A DNA stretch of 64,000 nt from Amborella trichopoda (GCF_000471905.2 NW_006495044.1:3870276-3934275); one strand, 5' to 3'. Numbered from the stretch's first letter, positions 1 through 12,790 are shown. The notes: generated by a model from the letters alone, not told the origin. Numbers and translations are program-made.

Positions 1-190
1 GAGTCATGCAGCTAAGACTATGCAGTTTAAGGTCATGCAACTAGACCTCCGCTACAGTTTATGCCATATAGTTTAGACCTTGGCGATGCAGTTTAGGATC
101 ATATAGCACGGACCATGGCTGTGCAGTTTAAGGTCATGTAGCACAGACCATTACTGAGTAGTTTAAGGTCATGCAACACAGACCATTGTG
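1..190. repeat. 35-bp tandem array (left edge, T1)
   Basis: About five degenerate units built on 'gcagtttaaggtcatgcaac' followed by an 'agacc' or 'ggacc' block. The same unit recurs at 37,285-38,935 in T4 and, reverse-complemented, at 63,650-64,000 in T5. It therefore belongs to the family's 3' region, upstream of the PMD-ORF promoter. The array continues beyond the window start. Confidence 0.85.
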
Positions 191-229
191 TGGGTTGTCA
201 TGTTGGTGAAGCGTAATGGGGAATAGGTC

Positions 230-600
230 AGTGGATGGTAATCTGACTCCCTGGGGATAAAGTAGTGAAGGCCATACACAAGCAGAGGGCTTAGATGGAG
301 ATGGTGACCCTACGAGGAGTGGCTAACGGAATCAAACTTCGCTGGGGATTAGGGTGTGAGTGTGACTCCTTAGGGGTGAAAAATGAGACTCGATGGAGAA
401 TAGGTTTATGGAAGGTAATCTGATTCCTTTGGGGATAAGATAGCAAATGAATAAGGACTTTGTGCGAAACAAATCCACTGGGGGAGGTGAGAATGTTCCT
501 AACTCCAATAGGGATAATGAGCTGCAGTACGGGTGTGACTCTTACTGGGGATGACAAGTCACGGCCTGAGTGCATTGGCCTGGGTGCAACTGCACTAGGG
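230..600. repeat. Dispersed 'TGACTCC-CTGGGGATAA' motifs upstream of the T1 PMD promoter
   Basis: A degenerate motif recurs every ~40-75 bp on the plus strand: 'ctgactccctggggataa' (245), 'gtgactccttaggggtga' (360), 'ctgattcctttggggata' (419), 'ctaactccaatagggata' (498) and 'gtgactcttactggggat' (535). The same block is found in T4 (from 37,945) and T5 (63,490-63,620, minus). The motif resembles the family's own PBS but lies on the opposite strand relative to the element's sense. No gene is seen here. Confidence 0.6.
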
Positions 601-800
601 ATAGTGGTTGGACACACACAGCGGTGATCAGGTTCTAGCACATGCGACACTAGAACATGTGCGGCACTAGCATGAGGAGCGTAACACAAGCGGCGATGGG
701 CTTGAATGGCAGTAGCATTAACGCATATGGTGCTTAGCACGGGCGGAGATAACGCACACGGCGTTAGCGTGCGCAGTGGCAACACACACAACGATAGACT

Positions 801-957
801 TGAGAACACAACCAGTGTTGGGAACAGCTGACACTAGCTTTTGAGAACACAGCCGGCACTGGGGTTTTACGAACACAGCCGGCGCTGGGGTTTCGAGAAC
901 ACAGCCGATGCTGAGATTTTGAGAACATAGCTGGCGCTGGGGTTTAGAGAACACAGG
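801..957. repeat. 26-bp tandem array A (T1)
   Basis: About six units of the type 'gaacacagccggcgctgggg' plus a short T-rich tail, period 26 bp. The core 'cagccggcgctg' is nearly self-complementary. The same unit reappears downstream of the TATA box at 1,734-2,018, so the core promoter splits two related arrays. I do not see this array in T4. Confidence 0.8.
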
Positions 958-1132
958 CTGCGGTGACCTGTATTCGGGCCTCAGGCCTAAGCCTGACCCG
1001 GTCCTGGTCTCTGATGCATGGGGGCTTCATGGGTGGTGGTAAGCGTCCGTTTCGGTCCAGCCCAATACCGTTTGGTCTTCAGGGACGTGCCTAGAATTCT
1101 CGATTTGTTGGGGGCACTTTAGAGGAATATCG

Positions 1133-1143
1133 CCTATATATGG
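1133..1143 (+). promoter_or_regulatory. TATA box driving the T1 PMD ORF
   Basis: 'cctatatatgg' sits about 930 bp upstream of the PMD ORF start. The matching place in T4 has 'tataaaaagg' (39,471), and both are followed by similar leader sequence: a 'gttt' run, a purine-rich GAGA stretch, then 'gacgag' and 'tccggtga' words. Shared position and context support a core promoter oriented opposite to the retroelement's LTR promoter. The transcription start is not determined. Confidence 0.6.
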
Positions 1144-1733
1144 GGGTAAACCCCATTTTTACAGTTTCACCAAAGGTAAAATGAGTAAGTTTAATAGTGA
1201 GAGAGAGCTTCCGACGAGAACTCCGGTGAAAACACAGGGTGCCTGAAGTTTTGGTTGTAAGAGGGTTTCGGCTGGGAGCGAGAGAGACATAGGAGGTTGC
1301 AGGGCTTTGTGGCGAAGGTTTTAGTGAGAAAAATATGGGATTCACCATGAAGCAGGGGGAAACTCTGGCCATAACTTGGGATAGCCGGAAAGGGGTAGAA
1401 GTTACGGCAAGGAACTACTGGGAAACTTCCACTGGGTTTTTGCGAGTTTCTCATTGTTTTTTGCCATCAGGAAGAAAAAAGGGAAGGTGTCATAGTCGAT
1501 TTTTGGCAGAAGAGGGGAGTTTGCCGGTGAGAAACCAAGAGGTTGCGGGGAGTGATCAACAGCTTGAAGACGAAGGGTCATTGGGAGGTGAACAACTGCC
1601 AGTCCACACGCAAGGATGTGTTTCAGACCACATCATCGTCGGTAGTTGTTCGGCGGCATGCTGGGGCTCAAGGTGACACGTGCACAATTTGTAGTACATG
1701 CAAGAGATTTGAACATGAGCAACAATAGTCCTT

Positions 1734-2018
1734 TGAAAACACAGCCATTGCTAGGAATTAGTGAACACAGTCAGCTCTAGGCATTGGCAAACATAGCTTA
1801 TGCTAGGCATTAGCGAACACAGCTGGTGTTAGGCATTAGCGAACACAGCCGGCGTTAGGCGTTAGCAAACATAGTCGGTGCTAGGCATTTAGCAAACACA
1901 GCCGACGCTAGGCATTAGCAAACACAGCTGGCGCTAGGCGTTGGCGAACACAGCCGCCATTGGGCCTCTTAGAACACAGCTGGAGGTGGGCTTTAGCAAA
2001 CACAGCTGACACTAGCCT
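1734..2018. repeat. 26-bp tandem array B (T1 PMD leader)
   Basis: About ten to eleven units of 'aacacagccgacgctaggca' plus 'ttagca/g', period 26 bp with a few 25- and 27-bp variants. It lies between the TATA box and the PMD ORF, so it would be in that transcript's 5' leader. Each core is an imperfect palindrome (CAGC...GCTG). Confidence 0.8.
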
Positions 2019-2065
2019 GTGCCTTAGTGATTCACGCACATGAGTGAGTCCTTAAAATTTATATG

Positions 2066-5000
2066 ATGGCTAGGCCTTCTCACAGAATCCCTAACGTGAA
2101 GAACCTTCCAAGGGGAGGAGAGCTTGACACTGAAGATTTTCCTAGTGAAAGTTTAGTGAGGGGCAAGCCCCATTTGGCTAATTGACACGCTATGCAAGCC
2201 AAAGTGGCCTCTTAGTGTCACCTTTATTACCGACCCTGTTCGCTTTGAGGTTAGGGAGGAGAATGACGGAAACGTCAGTATCGAAGAAGGGGTCGCCCTC
2301 CTTCATTGCATGCATAGGAATGTGGTTTCTGGCGCCAATTTGCCCACATTGAGGAAGAGAATGGTGAAGACTAAGGGGCTAATATGGTCTTCTTCTGGGC
2401 TCCGAGTGCAAGGGGAGCACCAATATCTAAAGGGGTACTCTTCTTGGACCATCAAGGTGCCAGGGTCACACAAAAGCATCCTTGAGCGTGCTTCTCTGCT
2501 AGTAGCTGTTCAATGCTCAGCTGGCTATTAGATCGGTGCTCAAATACTGTTAAGGTACTGCTGGAGACATGGAGTCATGTTAGCAACACATGGCTCCTTG
2601 GGCATGGGGTGGCAAGAATCTCCTTATCGGATCTTCATTTCATTGGTGGCCTTCCATTGATCAAGGGAATGTATGACAAGTTCGTGCCTCAGAACTCGGT
2701 CATCTTTGATAGTTCTAAGCTAGGGGGAGAGAAACCGCCTACTAGTCTTCATAAATTTTTTGAGATATATCTGTTGCTTCATTCCAAGTCTAGCAATGGT
2801 CGGGTAACCTTCACCGAATGGGTGAAATTCTTTTGCTAGGATTACCTTGAGGATGGTCGAGGTACTTTGAGAAAAAAGAAGGGGAAGGCAGTTTGTAAAG
2901 GGGGCGCCTCCCATCTATCAATCTGGGACCAGTGATGACTCCGTCTTCTTGGCCCATATTCTTATGCAAATTCGCTATTCTTGGAGGGCCAGATAACATT
3001 CGTCCAGGCACATTCTATGTAGCTTACGATATGGCAAGAGGGCACTAGTACGCTTTTGCTCAGCCAGTCTCATGCAACATCTACCATGGACTGGGAGCCA
3101 TCTCGAGGGGGAAAGCCTACAAAGGCAAAGAGGGGGGCAATGGCATTGTCGAGGGTGAAGCCTTTCCAGGGGACTTTAAGACAACATTCCCCATCCATTA
3201 TGTGTATGGGTGGCTAGGGGCCTATTTCCCTACCACCTATATTAGGAGTCTGGGTTTGGGGGAGAAAATGTGCCCCTTCTTGATGAGAATTGTTGGTCAA
3301 AAGGCTTTCTTTCATAGCCCAGGGAAGGCTCGAAACTTGTTTGGGAATGACTTCTCAAGTATGCTGCGGGTCTCATTTCCAGTTGGGAGTTTTACTAACT
3401 GCTCCTTTATTGATGAACTAGGGAAGGAGTTGGACGGTGCTCCCACAACTATCAGGGAGATCATGTTCATCTTGAGCATTAGAACGGGGAGGGGGGGGGG
3501 GGCTTTGCCCTATCGGACCCCGCACAGTGCCAAATTAGAAGGGTACTTCCCTCTTCGCTTCGCCCGTCAGCATGGGCTTGATCGGAGCTGCCCCTTCTCT
3601 TTGTTTTTTGAAAAGCCCAATAGTAGAGTAAACACCAGGAAGAAGGAAGAGCTTGGGACTCTTCGAGAATCCTAGCTGCCAGAGCATATACGGACTGCGT
3701 GGTCCACATGTTTGGAGGTGATGGAGATTAGCAAGTATGCGTTACCCCACTTTGGCAATAGGCTCCAAGTGACCGAGGCCTACGCATGTTGGTTGAGGAT
3801 TACCAACTCAGGATACTGGGAGGGTGAGCACTCCTAGAAAGGGGAAAACTACAATTGGTGTCACGATATTAGACAAAGGAGGAGCATCAACGCTCTCGCT
3901 CTTGGCAAGGTCTTTGACTTGGGCTACCCCTAGAATTGGTAGGCTCTTGAGATTCCTTGGGAGATAGCGGCTGACAACACTTCGCCGCAATTTCTAGCCA
4001 TAGAGAAGAGGGCAGAGAGCCTTTTCGATAAACTCAGCTCTGTCTTCGAATGGAGGGAGGGCCAAAATGTCCCAGGTCATGAAGGGCGTCCAATCCAAGA
4101 CTTGAACGCTTTGATCGGGAGCGGTCCTCACAGTGCTCTTGTTGCAGGCTCTTCACAAGTGGGGAGTTCTGAGGCAGCTGCTTCTCCTCCAGTAGGAGGG
4201 AAGAAAAGGAAACCTACCCCTATCGGCACTCATGCACCAACTCAGGCTGTTAGACCTGCTCGAAGACGTAGGGGAGCCAAACTTCCTGTCATTTTAGAAT
4301 CAGGAGGTAGCTCTTCCTCCTCTGAATCATTAGCTGCTCCCTCAGTGTTACCTTCTGCCCTTTCTCGATCATCTTCTGCCTGTCCTGAATTGTTTTCTAC
4401 CTCTTCAGAGACCGAGGTGGATGAATCCGACCCCTTTGAGCCTATTGTCATTGTTTCTGATCGAGACGTGACTCCAGAACTTGTGGTGGTACCTCAAAGT
4501 CCAAGGGTGGTTTCTGAAACAGATCCGGAGGCTGAAGGCCTTGAAATCTTTGCCCAAGGAGAGGAACTTGACACTGACATGGCCTCTGATCCTCAGGAAG
4601 TTACTGCCCCGACTGAGACAGGGGCTACGGTAATGGATAATGAGGGCCCAGTAATCTTTCAAGAGGAGCGGCTTATGGTTAGTGAGGCTCTTGATCATCA
4701 AGAGGCTGCTGCCCCAGAGTGCGCAGGTCAAGAAGATGAAGAGGTTGAGCTTTTTGCGACAGAGGTTCTGGCTGTTGAGGATGTGGGCCAGGTAGAAGAG
4801 GCCATGGCTGAGGCTGAAGTGGTGATCTTAGAAAATGAAGGCCAAATAGAAGGGGTGGCCTCTGAACTTATCGAAGAAAAAGTGATAGTTCAAGAGAGTG
4901 AGGAACAAGGAAGAGATGCTGGCCTTGAGCGTGTTGAGGCCATCGCAAAGGGTGAGAGACAAGGGGAGGAGATTGCTTTGGAGCACACTGAGACCGGAGT

Positions 5001-5858
5001 GGTGGCTCCAGCAAGTGAAGACCAAGGTGAGGAGACCAGGTAGGTTAAGGCTGGGGCTGCCTTTGAATCTGAGATGCTCGAGGCTTTGGGCTTCACAATT
5101 GCCTCAGAAGAGCCAGTGACTCACCTGCTATCACCCCTTCAAGCCCAGTCTTGGAAATCGAAGTTCCTTCAATGGTGGTGGACCCGGTAGTACCACCCAG
5201 GCCTATCTTCAGCGGGGTTTCTGACATAATTACCAACATGCTCAGTGCAGGTCTCCAAGGTTTAAGGGAGCTACCTTTCACTGAGATGGGCGAGGCATTG
5301 GCCAAACTCAGGGAATTTGCTGCTGCGACCACTATTTTTGGGAATGCGCCAGAAGTCCTCTCTCATTTTGGTGCTACTTTAGATGAATTGGAGATTTGGA
5401 GGCTGGAGAGGTTGCATCATGAGGTAGAGAGTAGTAAGGTAGCTTCCTTGGAGGCATCGATCTCACGTCGATGTGAGGAAATAGATTCCTGCATAGAGAA
5501 GAAGGCCACTATGGTTGCCCATTAGCTTGATCTCAAGATGGAGGGGAGAACTTGCTTCAATAGGATGATAGCCATAAGGGCAGAGATGCGAAAGATGAAG
5601 GACGAATTTATAGATCTTGAGAGGGAAATGATTAAGAGAAAGGCCTTGGATTCCTCCATGGTTGAGGATCTATCAGAGCTCTGTCGCACCATCGAGTCGA
5701 AAACCGTCTCCATGGAACAGGAGGCTCAAATGGTGGTTGAATGGAAGGAGCGTATTCAACATGCTGAGGCTTCTTTTGTAGCATCTAGGGCAGAGATCAA
5801 TAAGATCATTGATCATTTTTTAGAGTGTCTTTCCTTTGCCATATGTCAGCACTTGTAA
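2066..5858 (+). pseudogene. Plant mobile domain (PMD) / coiled-coil ORF of T1, decayed
   Basis: The start ATG at 2,066 opens MARPSHRIPNVKNLPRGGEL, matching the T4 start (MDESSGAIPNVKNLSREGEL). Order of parts: a PMD block (~2,300-3,675) with 'SDLHFIGGLPLI' and the typical 'PIHYVYGWLGAYF' signature; a basic, nuclear-localisation-like stretch (KKRK... ARRRRG, ~4,200-4,285); a Ser/Glu-rich acidic linker (~4,300-5,040); and a helical, coiled-coil-like tail (~5,190-5,858). PMD (Pfam 'aminotransferase-like, plant mobile domain') is a plant domain found both in host genes and in transposable elements; its biochemical role is not established. In-frame stops and frameshifts occur (for example in the first 50 codons, ~2,520, ~2,840 and 5,523), so no full protein is made. 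It converges on gag-protease with 157 bp between the two stop codons. Family call is confident; function unknown. Confidence 0.75.
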
Positions 5859-6015
5859 AAAATTTAAATTTTATGAATGATATGCTTGTTTTTCTCTTTT
5901 GACTAGTTTCGCTGCATGATTTCATTCTTCTTTGTTTCGCTGCATCTCGTCTCCTTCTTAGGTAGGCCATGTCTCAGGGCTTTTACTGTTTCTGCCCTTT
6001 TATCGAGGGAAACCC

Positions 6016-9000
6016 TTAACCTTGCTTTGTCCTATGACAAATTGCTGTGGTTCCAATGACCTCAAGCAGAGGAGCAGTTGCTTCTTCTCCTCTTAATGTT
6101 TGATTGGACAGGGGCTCATAATTCATTTTTCTCATCATTTGATGAGCTTGCTTGCTATAAATCGTCCAATCAGAAGGAGCTTTAGCTTCTATTTGAGGCA
6201 CATTTGTTTCAAGTTCGTCATAGCACTTGGTCTCAAGCACGAACTCCTTCAGATGTTTAGAAGTGATACACATAACCTCCAGTTGGCTGTGGAGACTACG
6301 AACTTCACTTCTTAACTCTGCCGAGAGATCATGCTCTTGAGGGTGAGAATGTTGTGCTTTCTCGAACTGCTTCCATCCCATAGAATTAGGGAAGCGCAAG
6401 ACTTGTGGCTGACCACTGTTCTGACCCTTCAGTGGGACGAGGAGCGTCCTCTTTGCTTATAGTCGTCTGGGTTTGGAGTACATTCCATGGTGGCTGGCGC
6501 ACCATTGCTGCTTTCAAGAGTGCAATAGGGACATGCATGACTTTTTGATGGTCTGGCGTGTAGGTGACCTTTGGAGCCGGGAATTCTATCCCCATGACTT
6601 GATCAATCTCGAGAGTGACCTCTGGTTCATCTTCTTGCAAAGGTGGCTCTAGATTGGAAGCAGAGGAGAAGCTTCATCTTCAGGTGAATATAGAGCTTCT
6701 TCAGGGGTAGTTAATGGCATGCTAGGATGAAGGGGAGTCAGAGGAAGAGTTTTTACATTGTCTTTCTTCTTCTTTGAACATGTCCACCAGTGTTCGCTCG
6801 ATGTCCTCAACATCTTCATGAGACAACGGTTCTATCTTTCTCACAGACTTGTATTCACCATCATTTGGTTTTTGGAATGACAACGAATCTGTGAAGTAAT
6901 ACTTGACATCAACGTAGTGAGCTTCAGCTATAAGAAATGGTCTTTTATTAGCGTAGACCGTATGATGTCTCCCATCTCGACTATACTTGAAGCACTGGTG
7001 CAATGTGGATGGAACCACTCCCTGGTCGTGGAGCCACGGGCGGTCGAGAATGATGTTGTAGGAAGTGTTAGTGTCGATTACATGAAACTAAGCATAGTCG
7101 TTTAATTCACCAATCTTGAGACGAAGGCAGATGGTGCCATTCGGCTTTTCTCATGACTGGTTGAATCCCTGGACTATGATATGCATCAGAGTGAGATCTT
7201 TAGAACCTAATCCCAATTGAGTGAGGATTCTCCTTGGGATAAGGTTGATTGCTGACCCTCCATCCAACATAATTCGGTTAATGGGGCATGCATGTAATTC
7301 ACCAGTCACAAAAAGAGGGCGCTTGTGAAATTTTTCTCCCAATTGCAGATCATCCTCTAAGAAGGTGATCGCCATACATCCGCTCAAGATTGATGGGTCC
7401 ACCTGGATGAGTTCCACTTCAGCCTCGAACACCTTTGGATCAGAAAGATCCTGGACCAGAGCCTAGACCAGAGCCATACGATAGTTCCTCAAGTTCCCTA
7501 TCATATCATATTTCACCTTTTCCTCATCAGCCTTTCGTGTTCCTGGCCCTGCCACTAGTTTGGGTGGTATAGTAGGTTGAGGAGCAGGTTTAGAAGGAGG
7601 AGGTTTACTTTGGCTTACTGGCTGACTTGATTGCATGACCAGCTTGGTTTGGGTGATAGAGGTTTGTTTTAGTGGAACAGAGGTTTGAGGTTGAGGCTTA
7701 GGAGGTGGCTGGGTATATGGGACCAGCGACATCCCAGGGAATTAGAGGATGGGTGGATTGTCCAGGGTATTTGGGCGAGGAAGGAGCCTAGGGAGCTGGA
7801 GGATGGGTATATTGCTTGGAGTATTTAGGTGAGGGAGAAGTGGTGCACCAGGAAACTTCAAGATGCCTGGTTTTTGAGGTGGAAGTTGCAGTGTTTTCCC
7901 CAATCTCAAGCTCATTTGCCCCATGCTGGGTGATGCTTCTGATATTTGCATCATGTGACAGACTTCCTGAGAATAACAATTCTGCTCTCTTGATTCTCCC
8001 AGCTCAAAGTCGGGCTTAGGAGGCCACTGGGGTTTCTTTAGCATTGACCTCTTATGCTTTTTGATGGAAGAAGATGGGTCTGACTTGGCTCGAGCCACCA
8101 AGGCGTCAGAAACTGTTAAGAATCCTGCTGCCTGGGCTGGCGTTTTTTCAATCGCCTCCGCTGCGTCCTGCTTATATTGATTCCTTCAAGTTCTTTGCCA
8201 AGAGCCTCGAAGTCTAGAAATTCCTTCGATGTATTTGCAGGAGACATAGAAGAGGAGGGGGAAGAAGAAGAAGAAGATGGAGAAGAAGAGTCAGTAGGTG
8301 AGGGACTTTTAAGGTCATTCCCCTCATCGAACCGATTTGGGCAGCTTTTACTTCATCACCAGAGTTGGATGTGTGCAAGGAGTCTTTTAAGTCTTTCCCC
8401 TGCTTAGACCGTTGGGGAGTGCTTTTAACGTCGTCACCTTCATTGGACGTGCCCCGAGTAGAAGATGGCTCAGGGTTGACCTCTTGATGAGATGAAGAAG
8501 GAAGGATGATTATGCTGGGGATGAAGTCCTGTAAGGTCGGCAATGGGGGAAGGGGTCTGAGAAATTCTTGCTCAATTGATGGTTGAGCTATCTTTCTCTG
8601 GCGAGCAGCCCTCGGTGCCCGTCTCTTCTTTGTTTTTATTGGAAGTGCTTGATTCGTCTCGCTCAGTTTATGAACAACCCTAGCTTGACAAATTACTTCT
8701 CGCCTTAAGTACTTGAGTCTGCTCCACTCATGGTGGACTATCCATGGCTGCGAAGTTGAGGGATCGACATGATCTGAATCATCATTACCCAGGTCTTGTG
8801 TTAGCAGCCCTTCTCGCACCAATGGAGCAGTGATTTGGGGATCTCTTTCTGGAACGTTACAAGGCACTTGGTATCCCTGTATTTTCTTTGTGATTATATC
8901 ATGGAAACTGGAGTATTCGCTCTGGTCGTGGCCCCATATCTGATGGTACGGGCACGAATGGTTCTCAATTCCTTAAGCAAGGCGTCGGGGCTGCCGTGCC

Positions 9001-11960
9001 GGTTTTGGTGTGATGAGGCCTTCTTGAAGCATCATAAAGAACAAGGCGCGAAGAAGATCAGGTGCTTCGTCTTCCTCTTGGACTGTCATTGCGTGGGAAG
9101 TTTCTGCTACCCCGAAGGCGTTCTTTAGCTCTTCAAGCTTTCTCTGACCCTTCTAGATCAAGGCTTCGATGATGTCTTTTAACGTGTAGCATTCCTTTAT
9201 GGGGTGGTTTATCCTCTGATGATAAGCACTATGATGCGCATGGGCATCGAGTCTTGCTTGATCAGGGAACTTGGTCTTTGGCAGCTCGATCATGTTCTGT
9301 TCGAGTAATAATCAGAGTAGTGCAGGGAATCATTCCTTTTCAAAAGGGTAGACTTTATTCTTATGGCTGGTCCAATAATCATCTCGATTAAGGTTCACAG
9401 GTGGGGGTACCCGGTTGTATGACTATTGTTGTTTGCGTGATTGAGGCGCTTTTGTTGTGCTTAACCCTTTGGAGAGGTTTGGGAGGGAGCCTTCTTTGGG
9501 TCATTGACAGTGACGGTTGCACTGATCACTCCTTTTTGTTGACTGCCCTGGGTATTGGCCTGAGAGCTACCATTGCCCTGGTTGTTTCCTGAGCTTGCAG
9601 ACTGTTGTCCCGACTCGCCGTGGAGATGTGACAGGCTTTCTATGCAGACTGACTTAGATATTAGCTCTGACATGGAGGTCGGATTGGAGCCTCAACATCT
9701 AGGGCAATCTCAGGTCGCATGTTTTTCCCACAGGTTTGAACTACTTCCTTCTCATGCATAGGATTAGGATGGAAAGCATCCAATTCTTTCCATCTTACTA
9801 TGAATTAATCAACAGGTTCATTGGGTTCTTGGGTCAAAGTGAGAAGCTCGATGGTTTGGACCTCTCTCCCGACTTCGTAGAAGCATTGGTGGAACAGCTT
9901 CTCCATTTCCTCCCAAATATGTATTGAGTTTGGGGGAAGCTAAGCATACCACTGAAATGCTAGGCCGTCAAGGGTTTCAACAAATTGACGGAGAAGGAGT
10001 CTCCCATCAGCCGCTGTCTCTCGACATGCCGCTTGGAAATGGGCAATATGCTGGTGTGGGGAGGTTGTACCATCGAACAGGGGAAACTTCCCTTTCTTGT
10101 AGTATGGGGGAAATGGAACCTGATCAATGTAGGAGGGGTACGGATTTTGGTAAAGCATTGCTCCCAGCATACTCGGGATCTATCCGCTTTTAAAACTATG
10201 GGTTACCGTAGCGTCAATGTCAGCTTGTGAGATGGGGTGCGGGACAGAATTGTTCTGTGAGGCAGGAGGGGGAGGATGCCTTGGAGGTGCATCATTTGAG
10301 TGATGGGAGTTGGCCTCATGAGGGGATATGTTGATTGAGGACCGCGTGCTTTCCATGAGATCGATCTTATCCATCATTGTTCGCACCATGTCTTCGAACC
10401 TATTCATGAGCTCTTCCTGGCTGTTGCTAGGTTCGTTTACAACCATAATGTTGACAGTTTCTCCAAGGAGGTCAACCTTGGGTGCAGTTGTGGACTTCCG
10501 AGTCTGACGATTCAAATGCAATAGATCAGTTATCAAGGGCGTAGCATGCCCCGACTGTACTCGAGTCTTGTATGCCAATCATGTGAAGACCGGTTCTTGA
10601 CGGTCTTGAGACCGTGGCTGCTGAGTGGTTGGGTCATCTTCTACGACACTGACCACAGTGCAGGATTGACATATTTCTTCTTTAAGCTTTGTCATCTGAA
10701 GAGGATAGAAGGGTTTAGGTGAAAAGGGTCGTCAGAGCTGGGTGCCTCGACCATCTTGGTGCTTCCTTAGTCATAACTTGCAGACCCCTATAGCGTTTAA
10801 CTTTGAGGTTTTGATGGACGTCATGCCGGAATTGCGAAAGGGACTGCAGCTGGTTGGCCCTTCTTGTGCAAGAAAGAGCCATTTCCATCAGGTGAAGCAA
10901 TGGGTGTGGGCCAGGAATTTGGGTCATCTTAGGCTGAGGAGGGTGAAGGACTTGATCTCCCATCAGGTCTCTGCCTCGAGCCCTCATATGAGCTCTAGAG
11001 GCATGACCGAGATGGCAGGGCTAGTTCAAGATGATACTCTTGGGGAAGGTATTCGAGTACCAGGGCTGGGGATGCTTATCGAATAGAGGAGAGGCAAGCA
11101 GGAGAAGGGTTGACTCATGACGATGCTTGAATCGGGAGCGAGCGGCGATCTGTGATGGCGACGCATGTGTGCCCCTTGAAGAATGATCACAGGTGACTTG
11201 GGGATCAGCCCGGACTCGAACAAGTGGTATGACCTTAGAAGGCCAAGAACTGCGAGGTGGTATCTATAAGAGAATAAGTGAAATCCTGCCCTTTACAGGG
11301 TGTGCTAGTGTGTGTTGAGTAGGAGGACGAGGCGGTCGTCTTCTGTGTACTCGGGTTGACGCAATGACACCATTGGCTCGAGTAGTGGGATGCACATGCA
11401 TAACGTGTACATGACTTGACCTTAGGAGGCCTGATCCTAGACGCTGACTCGAGGTAACATAAGAGTTTCCCCAAGGTGTGGCTTGAGTAAATGATCCACG
11501 AGTCGTAAGGTGTGTGCGAGCAGTGGAAGCTCCAGGTCTCTGCCTTGATGTGTGGAGCCTCTAAGCATAGAGACTCATGGTGGTGCAGGAATTTGAGGGG
11601 TAGCCTTGCGGCGACCCACAGAAGCAACGACAACTTCTTTGCCTTTTGTAGAAAGGGACTGAGCAGCCTTTTGGCGTACCTCAACAATACGACCGATAAG
11701 TGACTTGCCAGTGATAGGGTGCATGCTGTGAGTAGTGGCATCTGTGCCACCAATGCAGAGTGCCTTGGTGGAGATTCCACCAGAGCTAGGAGATGGGGAG
11801 TTAGGAACTTTTAAGTCCCTTCTCACACCTATCTAGGTTAAGACCTGGGAGCTAGACATTGGGTCATTGCTCAGAAGGAAAGTTGGGAACAAAGTTCGAG
11901 GAACTTGGGGATGAGAAAATCTCCAATCCGGATAAATGGGTTAAGAAACCTAACAGCCAT
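6016..11960 (-). pseudogene. T1 gag-protease polyprotein, Tat type, decayed
   Basis: The start ATG at 11,960 lies ~70 nt after the PBS and opens MAVRFLNPFIRIGDFLIP; T4 and T5 begin the same way. In order: a Pro/Ser-rich N-terminal region with 'RRDLKVPNSPS' (11,826-11,000); a short helical region 'MNRFEDMVRTMMDKIDLM' (~10,400); the retrotransposon gag core 'GKFPLFDGTTSPHQHIAHF...LLLRQFVETL' (9,940-10,170); two CCHC/CxxH-type knuckles in decayed form (~9,200 and ~8,930); a basic segment 'KKRRAPRAARQRK' (~8,600); the aspartic protease 'MLDGGSAINLIPRRIL' (7,151-7,432); and a G-patch-like 'MMRKMNYEPLS' segment before the stop at 6,016. Gag would form the particle and the protease would process it. 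The frame is broken many times. No RT follows. Confidence 0.85.
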
Positions 11961-12030
11961 GTGTGTGCAGAAAAAAAAAAAGCAAAGAAGTGACTAGCCA
12001 AACAAGGACGATCTAGCGAAGGGGTAGTGT

Positions 12031-12049
12031 GTCCCCAGTGGAGTCACCA
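12031..12049 (-). other. Primer binding site of T1
   Basis: Read on the minus strand: TGGTGACTCCACTGGGGAC, immediately after the LTR 3' end (...ctaaccagca). T5 has TGGTAGCTCCACTAGGGAC at the same place and T4 TGGTAATCTACTGAGGAC. The TGG start is expected for pairing with a tRNA CCA end; Tat/Ogre elements commonly use tRNA-Arg, but I could not verify the tRNA. Confidence 0.85.
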
Positions 12050-12790
12050 TGCTGGTTAGGTGCCTCGATCTCGCCCTTCGAGTTGGGATGACCTGGTGTC
12101 ACATGTCTTGGGTTTTATTGGAACCTGAGACTTGAGATCACTCTCTCGGGAACCTTGTTAGGAAACAAGGGCAGGTATATTAATCGATAAGAGAGAAATT
12201 TTCATGTGAGGCGGGACACACCTCACCTGCATCCGTGACTCACTCGGGCTGACTCGCGCGGGCACCCTCTTAAATCACAACGAAAAAGCCCCCAGTCTTA
12301 CAACTGGTTCGGAATCGCCTCCCTTGGCCTGTACTCTCTTGTTTCTGCAATCACACACACACGGTTAATTTACAAGACAAGTGGGCCAAGTGACCCGTCC
12401 TTGTCTTTGGGCGAATGCACATAAGCATGCACATTCAAAAGAAGAAAAAAGTAAGAGGATAGATGAAAGGAGAAGAAAGAAATCTAATAGCGGAATAGGG
12501 AAGATAGAAATTTGACCAAGTGGCTAGACTAACACAGTAGCTAGACCAATAAGTGATTGACTCGGCATGATAGCAAGAAGAGCATGGTAACTAGACAGGC
12601 ACAATGACAATACTACTAGATGACAGAACGATCACCGAACAACCTGGCACGATGGCTAGCCTATCATGGCAGTAAGATAGGCACGGTAACTAAGACGATA
12701 CATCGGCAATACTGCTAGACGACAAGACTACCATGGCTGTGTTTGACTTTGCTTTTACTGTCCATGTCAGTGGAGAGAGAAAATAAAAAA

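Noticed and set aside
1335-1676. 113-codon plus-strand frame after the T1 TATA box
   Set aside because: No similarity to a domain, and the corresponding T4 leader does not keep the frame.
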